A DNA stretch of 20,396 nt from JBAXAB01 sp037142735 (GCA_037142735.1 JBAXAB010000012.1:1-20396); one strand, 5' to 3'. Numbered from the stretch's first letter, positions 14,357-20,396 are shown. Made by a program: numbers and translations. The notes: generated from the letters alone by a model not told the origin.

Positions 14357-15403
14357 TTATTTTTGAGTGTGTTGGATGAACGTGGTACGCATTTCTTTCA
14401 GTTCTTCCATTGTCTCTTGTGCAGAGAATGGTTCATCAGGTTTCTGACTATGCATGTTTCCAAGTGTTCTGAATGAACCAGGACCAAATGTTTTTTCTAC
14501 TAGCCTCCCGATCTTTACCATATGACCTGTAAAGGTCGCTTTTAAAAATTCTTTGTCAACAGTGTCCGTATCTTTGTATTCATCGGGAAATCTTTTGGCT
14601 ATCTCTTCAAGTACGTATGAGTACACTTTTCTGTATTCGGGATAGCTATCTAAGGTGTAATTTTTTCTATCCTCACTTATCCAATCAATCTCACTCGGAT
14701 CAATGCCAAGGTGTTCAGCAATTTTTACCCTTTCTTCTATGTATTCTGGACTTTTCATCCATTTTGTCTCACCTTCAAATTCTATATCATCTAGTATCTC
14801 TAAGTTAAATTTTCTGGTGGCACGTTGTATAATGGCTTCGTTTAATCCCCAAAATAAAGTCCAAGGTTTTTCCAACTGAGTATTTATTCTTTGTTCTCGT
14901 TTTGCTTGCAACGGATAGATCACCAAGCCTTTTCTATAGAACGTGGTGTGTGGTGTATCTTTGTTCATTTCTCCAGCGAAATGCCCATTAAGATGTAGAA
15001 CTTCATGATACATTGTTGCCGCACCAGAAGTCGGACTCCTCCTTAAAAAATCAGAATTAACGAAAACTGCCTGATTTTCCTGTTTTGCCTGACCTGATGA
15101 AGAGGGGCCGTTTATTTCTGAGTACAGTTGAGCGGGTAGTATATGTATATTTTCTGCTGGAAATTCTACAGCTTCCAGACCTAGATCCATCATCAATTCA
15201 TCAACCTTTTTGTTTACATAGTCTATTACTTCAAGTGCGAGCTCAGACTTCTCAATTTCCTGATCTCGGATTTTTTCCTGGATATCTGGTTTTATTCCAA
15301 ACATCGTATTCTCATGAAATGCTGCATTCAAATCTGCCACAAGGGCTGCTTTATTTTCAGGAGTATCATCCCCAACAATCCTAAATTCAGGAGATTCTTT
15401 CAT
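14357..15403 (-). CDS. Putative HExxH zinc metallopeptidase
   Basis: A soluble protein of 348 residues from this start. In the middle is YHEVLH (His133, Glu134, His137), the zinc-binding and catalytic motif of zincins, and about 52 residues later NEAI (Glu189), which suits the third ligand of a gluzincin-type site. No signal peptide or membrane span is seen. The flanking parts are charged and helical. Similar HExxH...NEAI proteins are common in CPR genomes, to my knowledge without tested function. I chose ATG 15403 over ATG 15409 because TATAAT at 15411-15416 then lies 7 nt upstream, as for other genes here. It leads a two-gene operon with the PQ-loop-like protein. Confidence 0.7.
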   Translation of the reverse strand: MKESPEFRIVGDDTPENKAALVADLNAAFHENTMFGIKPDIQEKIRDQEIEKSELALEVIDYVNKKVDELMMDLGLEAVEFPAENIHILPAQLYSEINGPSSSGQAKQENQAVFVNSDFLRRSPTSGAATMYHEVLHLNGHFAGEMNKDTPHTTFYRKGLVIYPLQAKREQRINTQLEKPWTLFWGLNEAIIQRATRKFNLEILDDIEFEGETKWMKSPEYIEERVKIAEHLGIDPSEIDWISEDRKNYTLDSYPEYRKVYSYVLEEIAKRFPDEYKDTDTVDKEFLKATFTGHMVKIGRLVEKTFGPGSFRTLGNMHSQKPDEPFSAQETMEELKEMRTTFIQHTQK

Positions 15404-15410
15404 ACCCATA

Positions 15411-15416
15411 ATTATA
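15411..15416 (-). promoter_or_regulatory. -10 element TATAAT for the metallopeptidase operon
   Basis: On the minus strand TATAAT ends 7 nt before ATG 15403 but only 1 nt before ATG 15409. This is the reason for preferring the later start. Confidence 0.45.
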
Positions 15417-15456
15417 TAGTAGCCATATATTTATTACCAATTGATATATTATGCGC

Positions 15457-15462
15457 TATAAT
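15457..15462 (+). promoter_or_regulatory. -10 element TATAAT upstream of the FAD oxidase gene
   Basis: TATAAT, with a TTGATA 10 nt upstream that is too close for a normal -35. Transcription from here would begin near 15469, which excludes a GTG at 15465 as start and gives a leader of about 30-50 nt. Confidence 0.4.
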
Positions 15463-15500
15463 AAGTGAGAACAGCCGCGCTTCAATCGACGTTGCGTGGC

Positions 15501-17171
15501 ATGATTTCGCAAAATCACATGAAAAATATTTTTGACTCACTCAAACCAGCATTTCAAGGAGACCTCGACATGCTTGAAAAGACATTAGAAACATATTCTC
15601 ATGATGCGAGTTTATTTGAAATAAAACCTCGAGTGGTGGTGTATCCAAAAAATGCCGAAGACGTTAAGACATTGGTTAAGTGGGCTAACGAACACAAACA
15701 AGAAGATCCAACTCTTTCGATCACCGCGCGTGCGGCAGGAACTGACATGTCGGGTGGTGCAATCGGCGCATCAATTGTTATGGATTGTATGCGATATATG
15801 AATAAGATTATTGAGGTTAAGCCCGATTATTCTATCGTTCAACCAGGATGTTTTTATCGAGATTTAGACAAAGAGACTAAAAAAATTAATCGGTTTATGC
15901 CAGCTTACACTGCCTCACGTGAAATTAATGCAGTAGGAGGAATGGTTGGAAACAATAGTGGGGGAGAAAAGGCAATCAAATATGGAAAAGTGGATGAGTA
16001 TATCAATAGTCTAAAAGTGGTCCTTTCAGATGGAAATGAGTATGAAATTAAATCCCTGACCAAAGAAGAAGTGCAAGACAAACTTAACCTCACTTTTGGT
16101 TTTGAGAAAGATTTCTATACAAAAATATTCAATCTCATTAATGATAACTACGATGAAATTGTGTCAGCAAAACCAAATGTCTCAAAAAACTCTGCAGGAT
16201 ATTATTTGTGGAATGTATACAACAAAACTACAGGCAAGTTTGATCTGTGCCAGTTAATTGTCGGTTCGCAAGGAACACTGGGTCTCGTCACTGAAATTAA
16301 TTTTAGATTGGTTCCGACTCATCCCTATTCGAATATTCTTGCTGTATTTCTTCCATCGCTAGATGATGTCAGTAAATTGGTCACTGAAATTTTACCTTTC
16401 AAGCCAGATAGCCTAGAAACCTATGATGACAAGAGTATGATTCTTGCTGTTCGGTTCTTTTTTGATTTCTTTAAACAATTGGGATTCTGGGGTGCGATTA
16501 AATTAGGCATTCAATTCGTACCAGAAACACTGATGATTTTAGTTGGCGGAATTCCAAAATTAGTTCTTATGGTTGAATTTACTGGAGAATCTGAAGATGA
16601 GATAAAAAGACAATTAAAAGAAGTCCAAGATAAAATTAAACATTTTGGTTTCCATACTAGAATTGCTCGTTCTATGGCCGAGGCAAATAAATATTGGAGT
16701 ATTCGTCACGAAAGTTTTAACCTTTTGCGAAAACACGTTAAGGGCAAGAGAACTGCACCATTTATCGATGACATTATTGTGCTGCCTGAACACTTACCTG
16801 AATTTTTACCAAAGATTAAGGCGTTATTAGATGAATACAAATTGGATTACACAGTTCAGGGTCATTTAGGGAATGGAAATTTCCACCTTATTCCTCTCAT
16901 GGATCTCGACTCTCCATTCTCAGCTGACACCATTCTTGAACTGTCTAAAAAAGTGTACACATTGGTTCATGAATATAAAGGATCAATTACCGCAGAACAT
17001 AATGATGGTATTATTCGCACCCCATTCCTCACAGAACAGTTCGGTATAAAAATTGTGGACCTTTTCAAGCAGACAAAAAACATTTTTGATCCGTTAAATA
17101 TTTTTAATCCAGGAAAGAAAGTAGGAGGGACCTTTGACGATATCAAGAACGCGATCAGAAAGAAGAACTAA
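15501..17171 (+). CDS. FAD-linked oxidase, GlcD-like
   Basis: A protein of about 556 residues of the vanillyl-alcohol-oxidase/PCMH flavoprotein group (GlcD, D-lactate dehydrogenase-like). The FAD-binding half has VVVYPKNAEDV, TARAAGTDMSGGAIG (pyrophosphate loop), the segment MVGNNSGGEKAIKYGK and GSQGTLGLVTEINFRLV. The C-terminal cap has QGHLGNGNFHLIPLMDL, a likely substrate/metal His site, and ends in IFDPLNIFNPGKKVGG, as is typical. There is no iron-sulphur domain, so it is the short form. The usual chemistry is oxidation of a 2-hydroxy acid to a keto acid; the actual substrate is unknown. The start is uncertain: ATG 15501 and ATG 15519 are both possible, and GTG 15465 is too close to the -10. 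Confidence 0.9.
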   Translation: MISQNHMKNIFDSLKPAFQGDLDMLEKTLETYSHDASLFEIKPRVVVYPKNAEDVKTLVKWANEHKQEDPTLSITARAAGTDMSGGAIGASIVMDCMRYMNKIIEVKPDYSIVQPGCFYRDLDKETKKINRFMPAYTASREINAVGGMVGNNSGGEKAIKYGKVDEYINSLKVVLSDGNEYEIKSLTKEEVQDKLNLTFGFEKDFYTKIFNLINDNYDEIVSAKPNVSKNSAGYYLWNVYNKTTGKFDLCQLIVGSQGTLGLVTEINFRLVPTHPYSNILAVFLPSLDDVSKLVTEILPFKPDSLETYDDKSMILAVRFFFDFFKQLGFWGAIKLGIQFVPETLMILVGGIPKLVLMVEFTGESEDEIKRQLKEVQDKIKHFGFHTRIARSMAEANKYWSIRHESFNLLRKHVKGKRTAPFIDDIIVLPEHLPEFLPKIKALLDEYKLDYTVQGHLGNGNFHLIPLMDLDSPFSADTILELSKKVYTLVHEYKGSITAEHNDGIIRTPFLTEQFGIKIVDLFKQTKNIFDPLNIFNPGKKVGGTFDDIKNAIRKKN

Positions 17172-17178
17172 GTATTCT

Positions 17179-17808
17179 CTACTTCAGACTCTTTATGAAA
17201 GATAACTGTTTCTTTACTTCGTCCACCATTTGAGGGGTTATTTGTGTTGATTCTAGGGCCTTTTGGTAAAAAGACTTAGCTTTAACATAGTCACCTTGAG
17301 TTGTGTATATATCACCAAGTTGAATATATGGTATGTACAAATTCGCATCGAGGGTTATTGCTTGGGTGAAATTTTTGATTGCATTTGGGAAATCATTTTT
17401 CTCTCTATAGTAAGCTCCAATGTTGCTGTACGCATTGGCATAAGTTGGCGCGATCTCTATTGCTTTGCGATAGTTTGCAAGTGCTTCTTCAGGAACACCT
17501 CTAAGGGCGAGCACTATTCCTAAATTGTTATAAGGATTAGCCAAAGCTGGATCAGTAGCTATGGCTTTGCGGAAGAATATTTCAGCGTTTGGGTAATCTC
17601 GGCTGTCATAATAGTCCATACCTTTATCATTGAGTTCCATAGCTTCAGATGTTGAAGAAGCTGTTACCTGATCCTTGTTGCCTGCTAGATGAATGTTTGA
17701 GTAATTATTTTTTACATAATTAAATCCCTTCACCAAGACTACCCCAAGCACTGCAACTAGCACCAATATAAAGACAATTGCAGAATTCGGTATTTTTGAT
17801 TTTTGCAT
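17179..17808 (-). CDS. Membrane-anchored TPR protein
   Basis: A 209-residue protein with an N-terminal membrane span (about 10-30) and a helical C-terminal part made of about four tetratricopeptide repeats from residue 55 to 190. The repeats show the W/Y-x-G-Y/A-F-A-P spacing, for example PYNNLGIVLALRGVPEEALA, AYSNIGAYYREKNDFPNAIK and YIQLGDIYTTQGDYVKAK. Such proteins act as scaffolds in envelope complexes, for instance with type IV pili or secretion machinery; which complex is not shown here. It converges with the FAD oxidase gene with 7 nt between stops. A TATAAA lies 2 nt upstream of the ATG, too close for a certain promoter call. Confidence 0.88.
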   Translation of the reverse strand: MQKSKIPNSAIVFILVLVAVLGVVLVKGFNYVKNNYSNIHLAGNKDQVTASSTSEAMELNDKGMDYYDSRDYPNAEIFFRKAIATDPALANPYNNLGIVLALRGVPEEALANYRKAIEIAPTYANAYSNIGAYYREKNDFPNAIKNFTQAITLDANLYIPYIQLGDIYTTQGDYVKAKSFYQKALESTQITPQMVDEVKKQLSFIKSLK

Positions 17809-17984
17809 ATTTTATAAACCGTACTGAGAAGTGTTCCTTCCGAGCACGCTTGTTTTTAAGATATCGGTAATTTTGTTGCAGGGCACTTAGGGCGTTCATT
17901 TTTATTTTTTAATTTAGGGTGGTAATAATATTCCTATAATATGTATTGGAATGGTTAAACCTTATAACTATATGTGTGATTTAT

Positions 17985-18012
17985 CAATCCGGCCGTCTCT
18001 ATAGCCAGATTG
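17985..18012 (+). promoter_or_regulatory. Imperfect inverted repeat upstream of the slipin promoter
   Basis: CAATC-C-GGC (17985-17993) and GCC-A-GATTG (18004-18012) pair with one mismatch. The repeat ends 11 nt before the slipin -10, where a -35 would lie, so it may be an operator or simply a chance structure. The rest of the 227-nt gap from 17809 to 18035 contains several A/T-rich -10-like strings but no gene I would support. Confidence 0.3.
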
Positions 18013-18023
18013 GCGTTCAGTGT

Positions 18024-18029
18024 TATACT
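18024..18029 (+). promoter_or_regulatory. -10 element TATACT for slipin
   Basis: TGTTATACT is an extended -10; TATACT ends 6 nt before ATG 18036. This supports starting the slipin at 18036 and not at the upstream ATG 17946. Confidence 0.5.
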
Positions 18030-18035
18030 CCCTCT

Positions 18036-18797
18036 ATGGTATATATAATAATTGTAGTCATCCTGGTTCTGCTCGCATTATCATTAAGAGTTGTGAAAGA
18101 GTATGACCGTGGAGTGATCTTCTTTTTAGGTAAGTGTACAGGCGTACGTGGTCCTGGGCTTATTATTTTGGTTCCTATTTTAGAACAGATGACACAGGTG
18201 ACGTTGCGTACTATCACAATGAACATTCCTTCACAGAAAATTATCACCAAGGATAACGTTTCTATTGATATTGCGGCGGTTGCTTACTATCACATTGTCG
18301 ATGCTAAAAAATCTGTAATTTCTATTGAAAACGTTTATGATGCGGTTAATCAGATCAGTCAGACCACAGTTAGAAATGTAGTTGGAAAGTTCTCTCTTGA
18401 TCAGCTACTTTCACAGACAGGGGATATCAATGTTCAGATTAAGGATGTAATTGACCAGCACACAGAGCCATGGGGAGCACAGGTTACAGCGGTTGAAATT
18501 AAAGACATCTTCCTTCCTGAAAATATGCAGAGAGCAATGGCAAAAGAGGCCGAAGCAGAACGAGAACGACGTGCAAAGATTGTGGCAGCAGAAGGGGAAT
18601 TCCAAGCTGCGCAAAAATTAGGCGAAGCGGCTGATTTAATCGCGGCACATCCAGTGGCGCTACAGCTTAGAACGTTACAGACGATGGCAGAAATTGCGAC
18701 CGAAAAGAATTCAACAATTATTTTCCCAGCGCAATTCATGACAACTGTTCAGGAAGCCTTCATGACTCTAAGAGGGGATTCGAAGAAGGGTCAGTAA
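18036..18797 (+). CDS. Slipin / stomatin-like SPFH protein
   Basis: A 253-residue SPFH/Band 7 protein. A short N-terminal hydrophobic hairpin (about 2-18) anchors it in the membrane, then comes VVKEYDRGVIFFLGKCTGVRGPG, the standard start of slipins. The Band 7 domain includes ITKDNVSIDIAAVAYYHIVD, QTTVRNVVGKFSLDQLLS and PWGAQVTAVEIKDIFLPENM. A charged coiled coil follows (AMAKEAEAERERRAKIVAAEGEFQ, about 165-200) and the end has NSTIIFPAQF. Slipins form ring- or raft-like assemblies that organise membrane proteins and often act with an NfeD protein or with FtsH; no NfeD gene is beside this one. An in-frame extension to ATG 17946 has no slipin-like sequence and lies upstream of the promoter. 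Confidence 0.93.
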   Translation: MVYIIIVVILVLLALSLRVVKEYDRGVIFFLGKCTGVRGPGLIILVPILEQMTQVTLRTITMNIPSQKIITKDNVSIDIAAVAYYHIVDAKKSVISIENVYDAVNQISQTTVRNVVGKFSLDQLLSQTGDINVQIKDVIDQHTEPWGAQVTAVEIKDIFLPENMQRAMAKEAEAERERRAKIVAAEGEFQAAQKLGEAADLIAAHPVALQLRTLQTMAEIATEKNSTIIFPAQFMTTVQEAFMTLRGDSKKGQ

Positions 18798-18814
18798 GAC
18801 AAAATACTTTAAAC

Positions 18815-18848
18815 AAAAAAGCGCCACTATAATAAGTGGGGCTTTTTT
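18815..18848 (+). terminator. Intrinsic terminator after slipin
   Basis: The 14-nt arms 18815-18828 and 18835-18848 pair with a single G-G mismatch around a 6-nt loop, with AAAAAA at the base and TTTTTT at the 3' end. It would work on both strands. Confidence 0.88.
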
Positions 18849-18860
18849 GTTAGGGGTTGT

Positions 18861-18880
18861 TGGCGGAGGTGGGTTCATGG
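18861..18880 (-). repeat. tRNA 3'-end-like fragment (left)
   Basis: TGGCGGAG followed by GTGGGTTCA resembles the reverse complement of a tRNA-Ser 3' end (acceptor strand, discriminator and CCA). The same TGGCGGAG begins the true tRNA-Ser at 18937, 76 nt away. No other tRNA parts follow. Confidence 0.3.
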
Positions 18881-18936
18881 TCGCTTTCGCTCCTTGAACT
18901 ACACTCTCACAAAATATAGTCACTGCGTTCCTTATT

Positions 18937-19028
18937 TGGCGGAGAAAGTGAGATTCGAACTCACGGACCCGAATTAACGGGTCGGCGGTTTAGTAAACCG
19001 CTGATTTAAGCCACTCATCCATTTCTCC
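18937..19028 (-). tRNA. tRNA-Ser (anticodon ACU)
   Basis: A complete 92-nt tRNA on the minus strand. The acceptor stem GGAGAAA pairs with TTTCTCC; the D arm has a 3-bp GAT/ATC stem; the anticodon stem is GCGGT/ACCGC with loop TTACTAA. A long variable arm (GACCCG/CGGGTC) and G73 mark it as tRNA-Ser. The T arm is GTGAG-TTCGAAT-CTCAC and CCA is encoded. The anticodon is ACT, which should read AGU; almost all bacteria use GCU for AGC/AGU. Structure and identity are sound; the A at position 34 is the unusual feature. Confidence 0.92.
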
Positions 19029-19090
19029 TTGGTGGGTATAGTAACTGAAAATAGAAGATTTATAAAGTCCTTAGAGTATAAATATAGATT

Positions 19091-19252
19091 TGCGGAGACG
19101 GAGGGATTCGAGTCCTACAGACTCGGTACAGGTTTCGTGTCGTACTCCCTACGCTCCGTGCGATATACTCAACCTTTTCGAATCCCTCACACAAAGCCCG
19201 CAGGGGCTTTGCTCGAAATAGTTTCGAACTTTGTCCAACAAACACCGCCATT
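19091..19252. repeat. Small element with inverted tRNA-like ends and nested hairpins
   Basis: The left end (19091-19111, TGCGGAG then GAGGGATTCGA) looks like the 3' part of a tRNA on the minus strand. The right end (about 19219-19250, TTCGAAC to CCGCCA) looks like one on the plus strand. Between them are an 11-bp inverted repeat (19101-19111 with 19178-19188), a 6-bp hairpin (19109-19125) and a 7-bp GC-rich hairpin (19193-19210, AAAGCCC/GGGCTTT). The right end stops exactly before the stop codon of the next minus-strand gene. No convincing protein is encoded. It may be a non-autonomous mobile element or decayed tRNA copies. The rest of the gap (19029-19090) holds only A/T-rich sequence. Confidence 0.35.
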
Positions 19253-19754
19253 ACAGATTCCGACTATCATACCCCCAGTGCAATAACGCCTGCCTTTGTC
19301 GTGGTCTACATCCAACCTCCCCCACCTTACACGCACCCTGGAGCCACAAAATGTGCCTCCTCATATTCACCCATCTTTTAATCTGTCTCTCGTCATCCTC
19401 ACCTCTTCTACCCATATAATATCGACAATACCATTGAAACCATCCGCGTGGATCGTCTTTATTAATCCAACCTTTTTTCTTCCACTCTGAAAGACTCTGA
19501 CTCGCTTTTACTTTAAAATAATTCAACTCTTTATCGTATTTAAGAGGACTCAACTTCGCTCCCACAAACCAATTCTTAGGAAACTCGTCACGACAATCTG
19601 TCATATATTTTCCACCAAAAACGCCCAATCCCAACATCTGTTTCGGAGTAAGACTTGGCTTAAAGCTGACATCAAAATTCTTTCCTGGTTTTTCTACAAG
19701 AAAATACTGATACCCCTTTTGCATCTTGTCATTAACAAGTACTTTTTTATTCAT
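19251..19754 (-). CDS. Conserved protein of unknown function
   Basis: A 167-residue soluble protein rich in Lys, Trp, Tyr and Arg. I recognise it as a widely spread hypothetical protein with very strong conservation, known from CPR and other bacteria and, to my recollection, fungi; no function is known to me. The most conserved-looking parts are LGVFGGKYMTDCRDEFPKNW (about 43-62), then KASQSLSEWKKKGWI, then DPRGWFQWYCRYYMGRR (about 100-117), and the C-terminal CRPRQRQALLHWGYDSR. No signal peptide or membrane span is present. The many Arg, Trp and Tyr residues would suit nucleic-acid binding (inference only). ATG 19754 lies 6 nt after a perfect TATAAT. Its stop codon abuts the repeat-rich element to the left. 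Confidence 0.85.
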   Translation of the reverse strand: MNKKVLVNDKMQKGYQYFLVEKPGKNFDVSFKPSLTPKQMLGLGVFGGKYMTDCRDEFPKNWFVGAKLSPLKYDKELNYFKVKASQSLSEWKKKGWINKDDPRGWFQWYCRYYMGRRGEDDERQIKRWVNMRRHILWLQGACKVGEVGCRPRQRQALLHWGYDSRNL

Positions 19755-19760
19755 ACATTA

Positions 19761-19766
19761 ATTATA
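19761..19766 (-). promoter_or_regulatory. -10 element TATAAT for the conserved gene
   Basis: On the minus strand TATAAT ends 6 nt before ATG 19754, predicting a leaderless mRNA. Confidence 0.5.
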
Positions 19767-19817
19767 CTTCACCTTTCCTTTATCTAAAATTCATCTCTCT
19801 GTGACACAATTTACTCC

Positions 19818-19877
19818 ATGAAAAAAATACATTTTTTGGATGGACAGTTTGTCGAGGACTTAGTATTTTCAAGCTAG
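19818..19877 (+). pseudogene. 19-codon ORF, possibly a truncated class IV aminotransferase start
   Basis: ATG 19818 opens MKKIHFLDGQFVED and stops at 19877 after 19 codons. The beginning resembles the N-terminus of class IV (D-amino acid/branched-chain) aminotransferases, which often start with a K-x-x-F-L-N-G-x-F-V strand. A CACAAT box lies 8 nt upstream. Right after the stop the composition jumps to GC-rich sequence belonging to the next gene on the other strand. It could be the stump of a gene cut by a rearrangement, or a chance ORF; nineteen codons cannot settle this. Confidence 0.25.
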
Positions 19878-19899
19878 TATGCGGGACGAAAGAGAAATG

Positions 19900-20396
19900 C
19901 TAGCGGGCGCAACGAACCAAGAAGTCGGGACTGTACTTGCTGGCGCTGAAGGCGTTGCCGACGAACATATTGACGACCACGGCGCCGCTGTAGGGGAACC
20001 GATAGGTCGTAGCCGACCAGTAGTAGTCAGACTGGAAGCCAGACGTGACGTGATCTCCCGAGGGTGAGGCATCGACCAGCTCAGTATATGTAGGTAGGTG
20101 CCAGATATTTTGTACTGTAGCAGAAAGATTCCCTGAATTGTCCAGATACTGACAGTACTCGACTGCACCATGTCCTGCGATCACCCCTGTATTTGGCCCT
20201 TCAGAACATCCCTGGTTACCGTCCCAACACTGATGCCCGACAGACTGATCCGACAATCCCGAGCAACTACTTCCACCCCATGTTGCTCCCCATGCTTCAC
20301 AAGCTGTCTGGTTAGTAAATATTGATGCATCAGTGCCAGTGTGAGCATCCGCTGACCACGTGAGTGTCGGTCCGGTATATGAACCCGCTACACCGA
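19900..20396 (-). CDS. Lcl/DUF1566-type surface protein, C-terminal part
   Basis: An open reading frame that enters from the right edge on the minus strand and stops at 19900, so only the last about 165 residues are visible. The C-terminal part has the DUF1566/Lcl pattern: WHLPTYTELVDA, then a SDYYWSATTY segment, VVVNM, and the final VRCAR. The upstream part contains several Cys (ACEAW, SSCSG, HQCWDG, QGCSEG, YCQYLD), typical of secreted proteins with disulphides. Such domains lie at the C-terminus of exported, often pilin-like or adhesin-like, proteins. A TTG at 20256 is not a start, because the frame stays open and protein-like up to 20394. GC is about 57% in a sampled line, far above the neighbour. 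No terminator is clear. Confidence 0.8.
   Translation of the reverse strand, partial: GVAGSYTGPTLTWSADAHTGTDASIFTNQTACEAWGATWGGSSCSGLSDQSVGHQCWDGNQGCSEGPNTGVIAGHGAVEYCQYLDNSGNLSATVQNIWHLPTYTELVDASPSGDHVTSGFQSDYYWSATTYRFPYSGAVVVNMFVGNAFSASKYSPDFLVRCAR

Noticed and set aside
15465..15500. GTG 15465 as the start of the FAD oxidase gene.
   Set aside because: It lies only 2 nt after a TATAAT box, upstream of the predicted transcription start, and the added residues are not family-like.
17946..18035. An in-frame extension of the slipin gene to an upstream ATG at 17946.
   Set aside because: The added residues have no slipin-like sequence, the normal family start matches ATG 18036, and an extended -10 (TGTTATACT) lies inside the extension.
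19193..19210. The GC-rich AAAGCCC/GGGCTTT hairpin as an intrinsic terminator.
   Set aside because: There is no T run after the stem on either strand, so it is listed only as part of the repeat-rich element.
19060..19251. A 63-codon minus-strand ORF over the tRNA-like element.
   Set aside because: It is made of tRNA-like and hairpin sequence read as protein; the composition is not protein-like and there is no close -10.
1..20396. CRISPR array, insertion sequence, prophage genes or an alternative genetic code with TGA as glycine.
   Set aside because: No regularly spaced repeats or transposase/integrase-like proteins were seen, and TGA is used as the natural stop of murE, the MazF-like gene and the gene at 6719-7246.

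Overview
The window is AT-rich (roughly 35-40% GC by eye in most genes) and very densely packed. It reads as a piece of a Candidate Phyla Radiation / Patescibacteria genome, most like Parcubacteria. The reasons are the short divergent core genes, a small stand-alone PemK/MazF-type gene, a divergent murE-murD pair, many small membrane proteins of unknown function, no visible Shine-Dalgarno sequences, and TGA used as a stop (so not the Gracilibacteria/Absconditabacteria code). The lineage is an inference from gene content and style; there is no rRNA gene here.

Layout. 60-3251: a membrane-anchored trypsin-like protease (minus strand) diverges from a DUF6159-like membrane protein and a DUF3592-like protein, followed by a two-helix membrane protein on the minus strand. 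3286-3834: a lone PemK/MazF-family gene ends inside a perfect two-way terminator, and a strong minus-strand promoter points into that terminator, giving a candidate small antisense RNA. 3835-6614: murE and murD (peptidoglycan precursor synthesis), overlapping by 4 nt. 6615-7300: an orphan gene with clearly higher GC, its own canonical promoter and terminator. 7302-9870: smpB (minus) diverging from ftsH, then a tRNA with anticodon UAU. 9873-13019: recG, a small membrane protein and a Bax-inhibitor-1 family protein, all on the minus strand. 13105-15403: ung, converging on a two-gene operon with a PQ-loop-like membrane protein and an HExxH putative metallopeptidase. 15501-17808: an FAD-linked oxidase converging on a membrane-anchored TPR protein. 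18036-19028: a slipin with a clear terminator, then a tRNA-Ser with the unusual anticodon ACU, lying among pieces that resemble tRNA 3' ends. 19251-20396: a conserved protein of unknown function, a very short possibly truncated ORF, and the C-terminal part of a GC-rich Lcl/DUF1566-type surface protein that runs off the right edge.

How it works together. Most of the window is housekeeping: cell-wall precursor ligation (MurE, MurD), membrane proteostasis (FtsH, the S1-type protease, slipin, BI-1), ribosome rescue (SmpB), DNA repair and recombination (RecG, Ung) and two tRNAs. The most general pattern is transcriptional. At about ten starts a TATAAT-like hexamer ends only 6-9 nt before the start codon, so these mRNAs would be leaderless or nearly so. 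I used this spacing to prefer particular starts (2575, 15403 on the minus strand, 18036). The most system-like locus is the MazF-type gene with its candidate antisense RNA. No CRISPR array, insertion sequence or prophage gene was seen.
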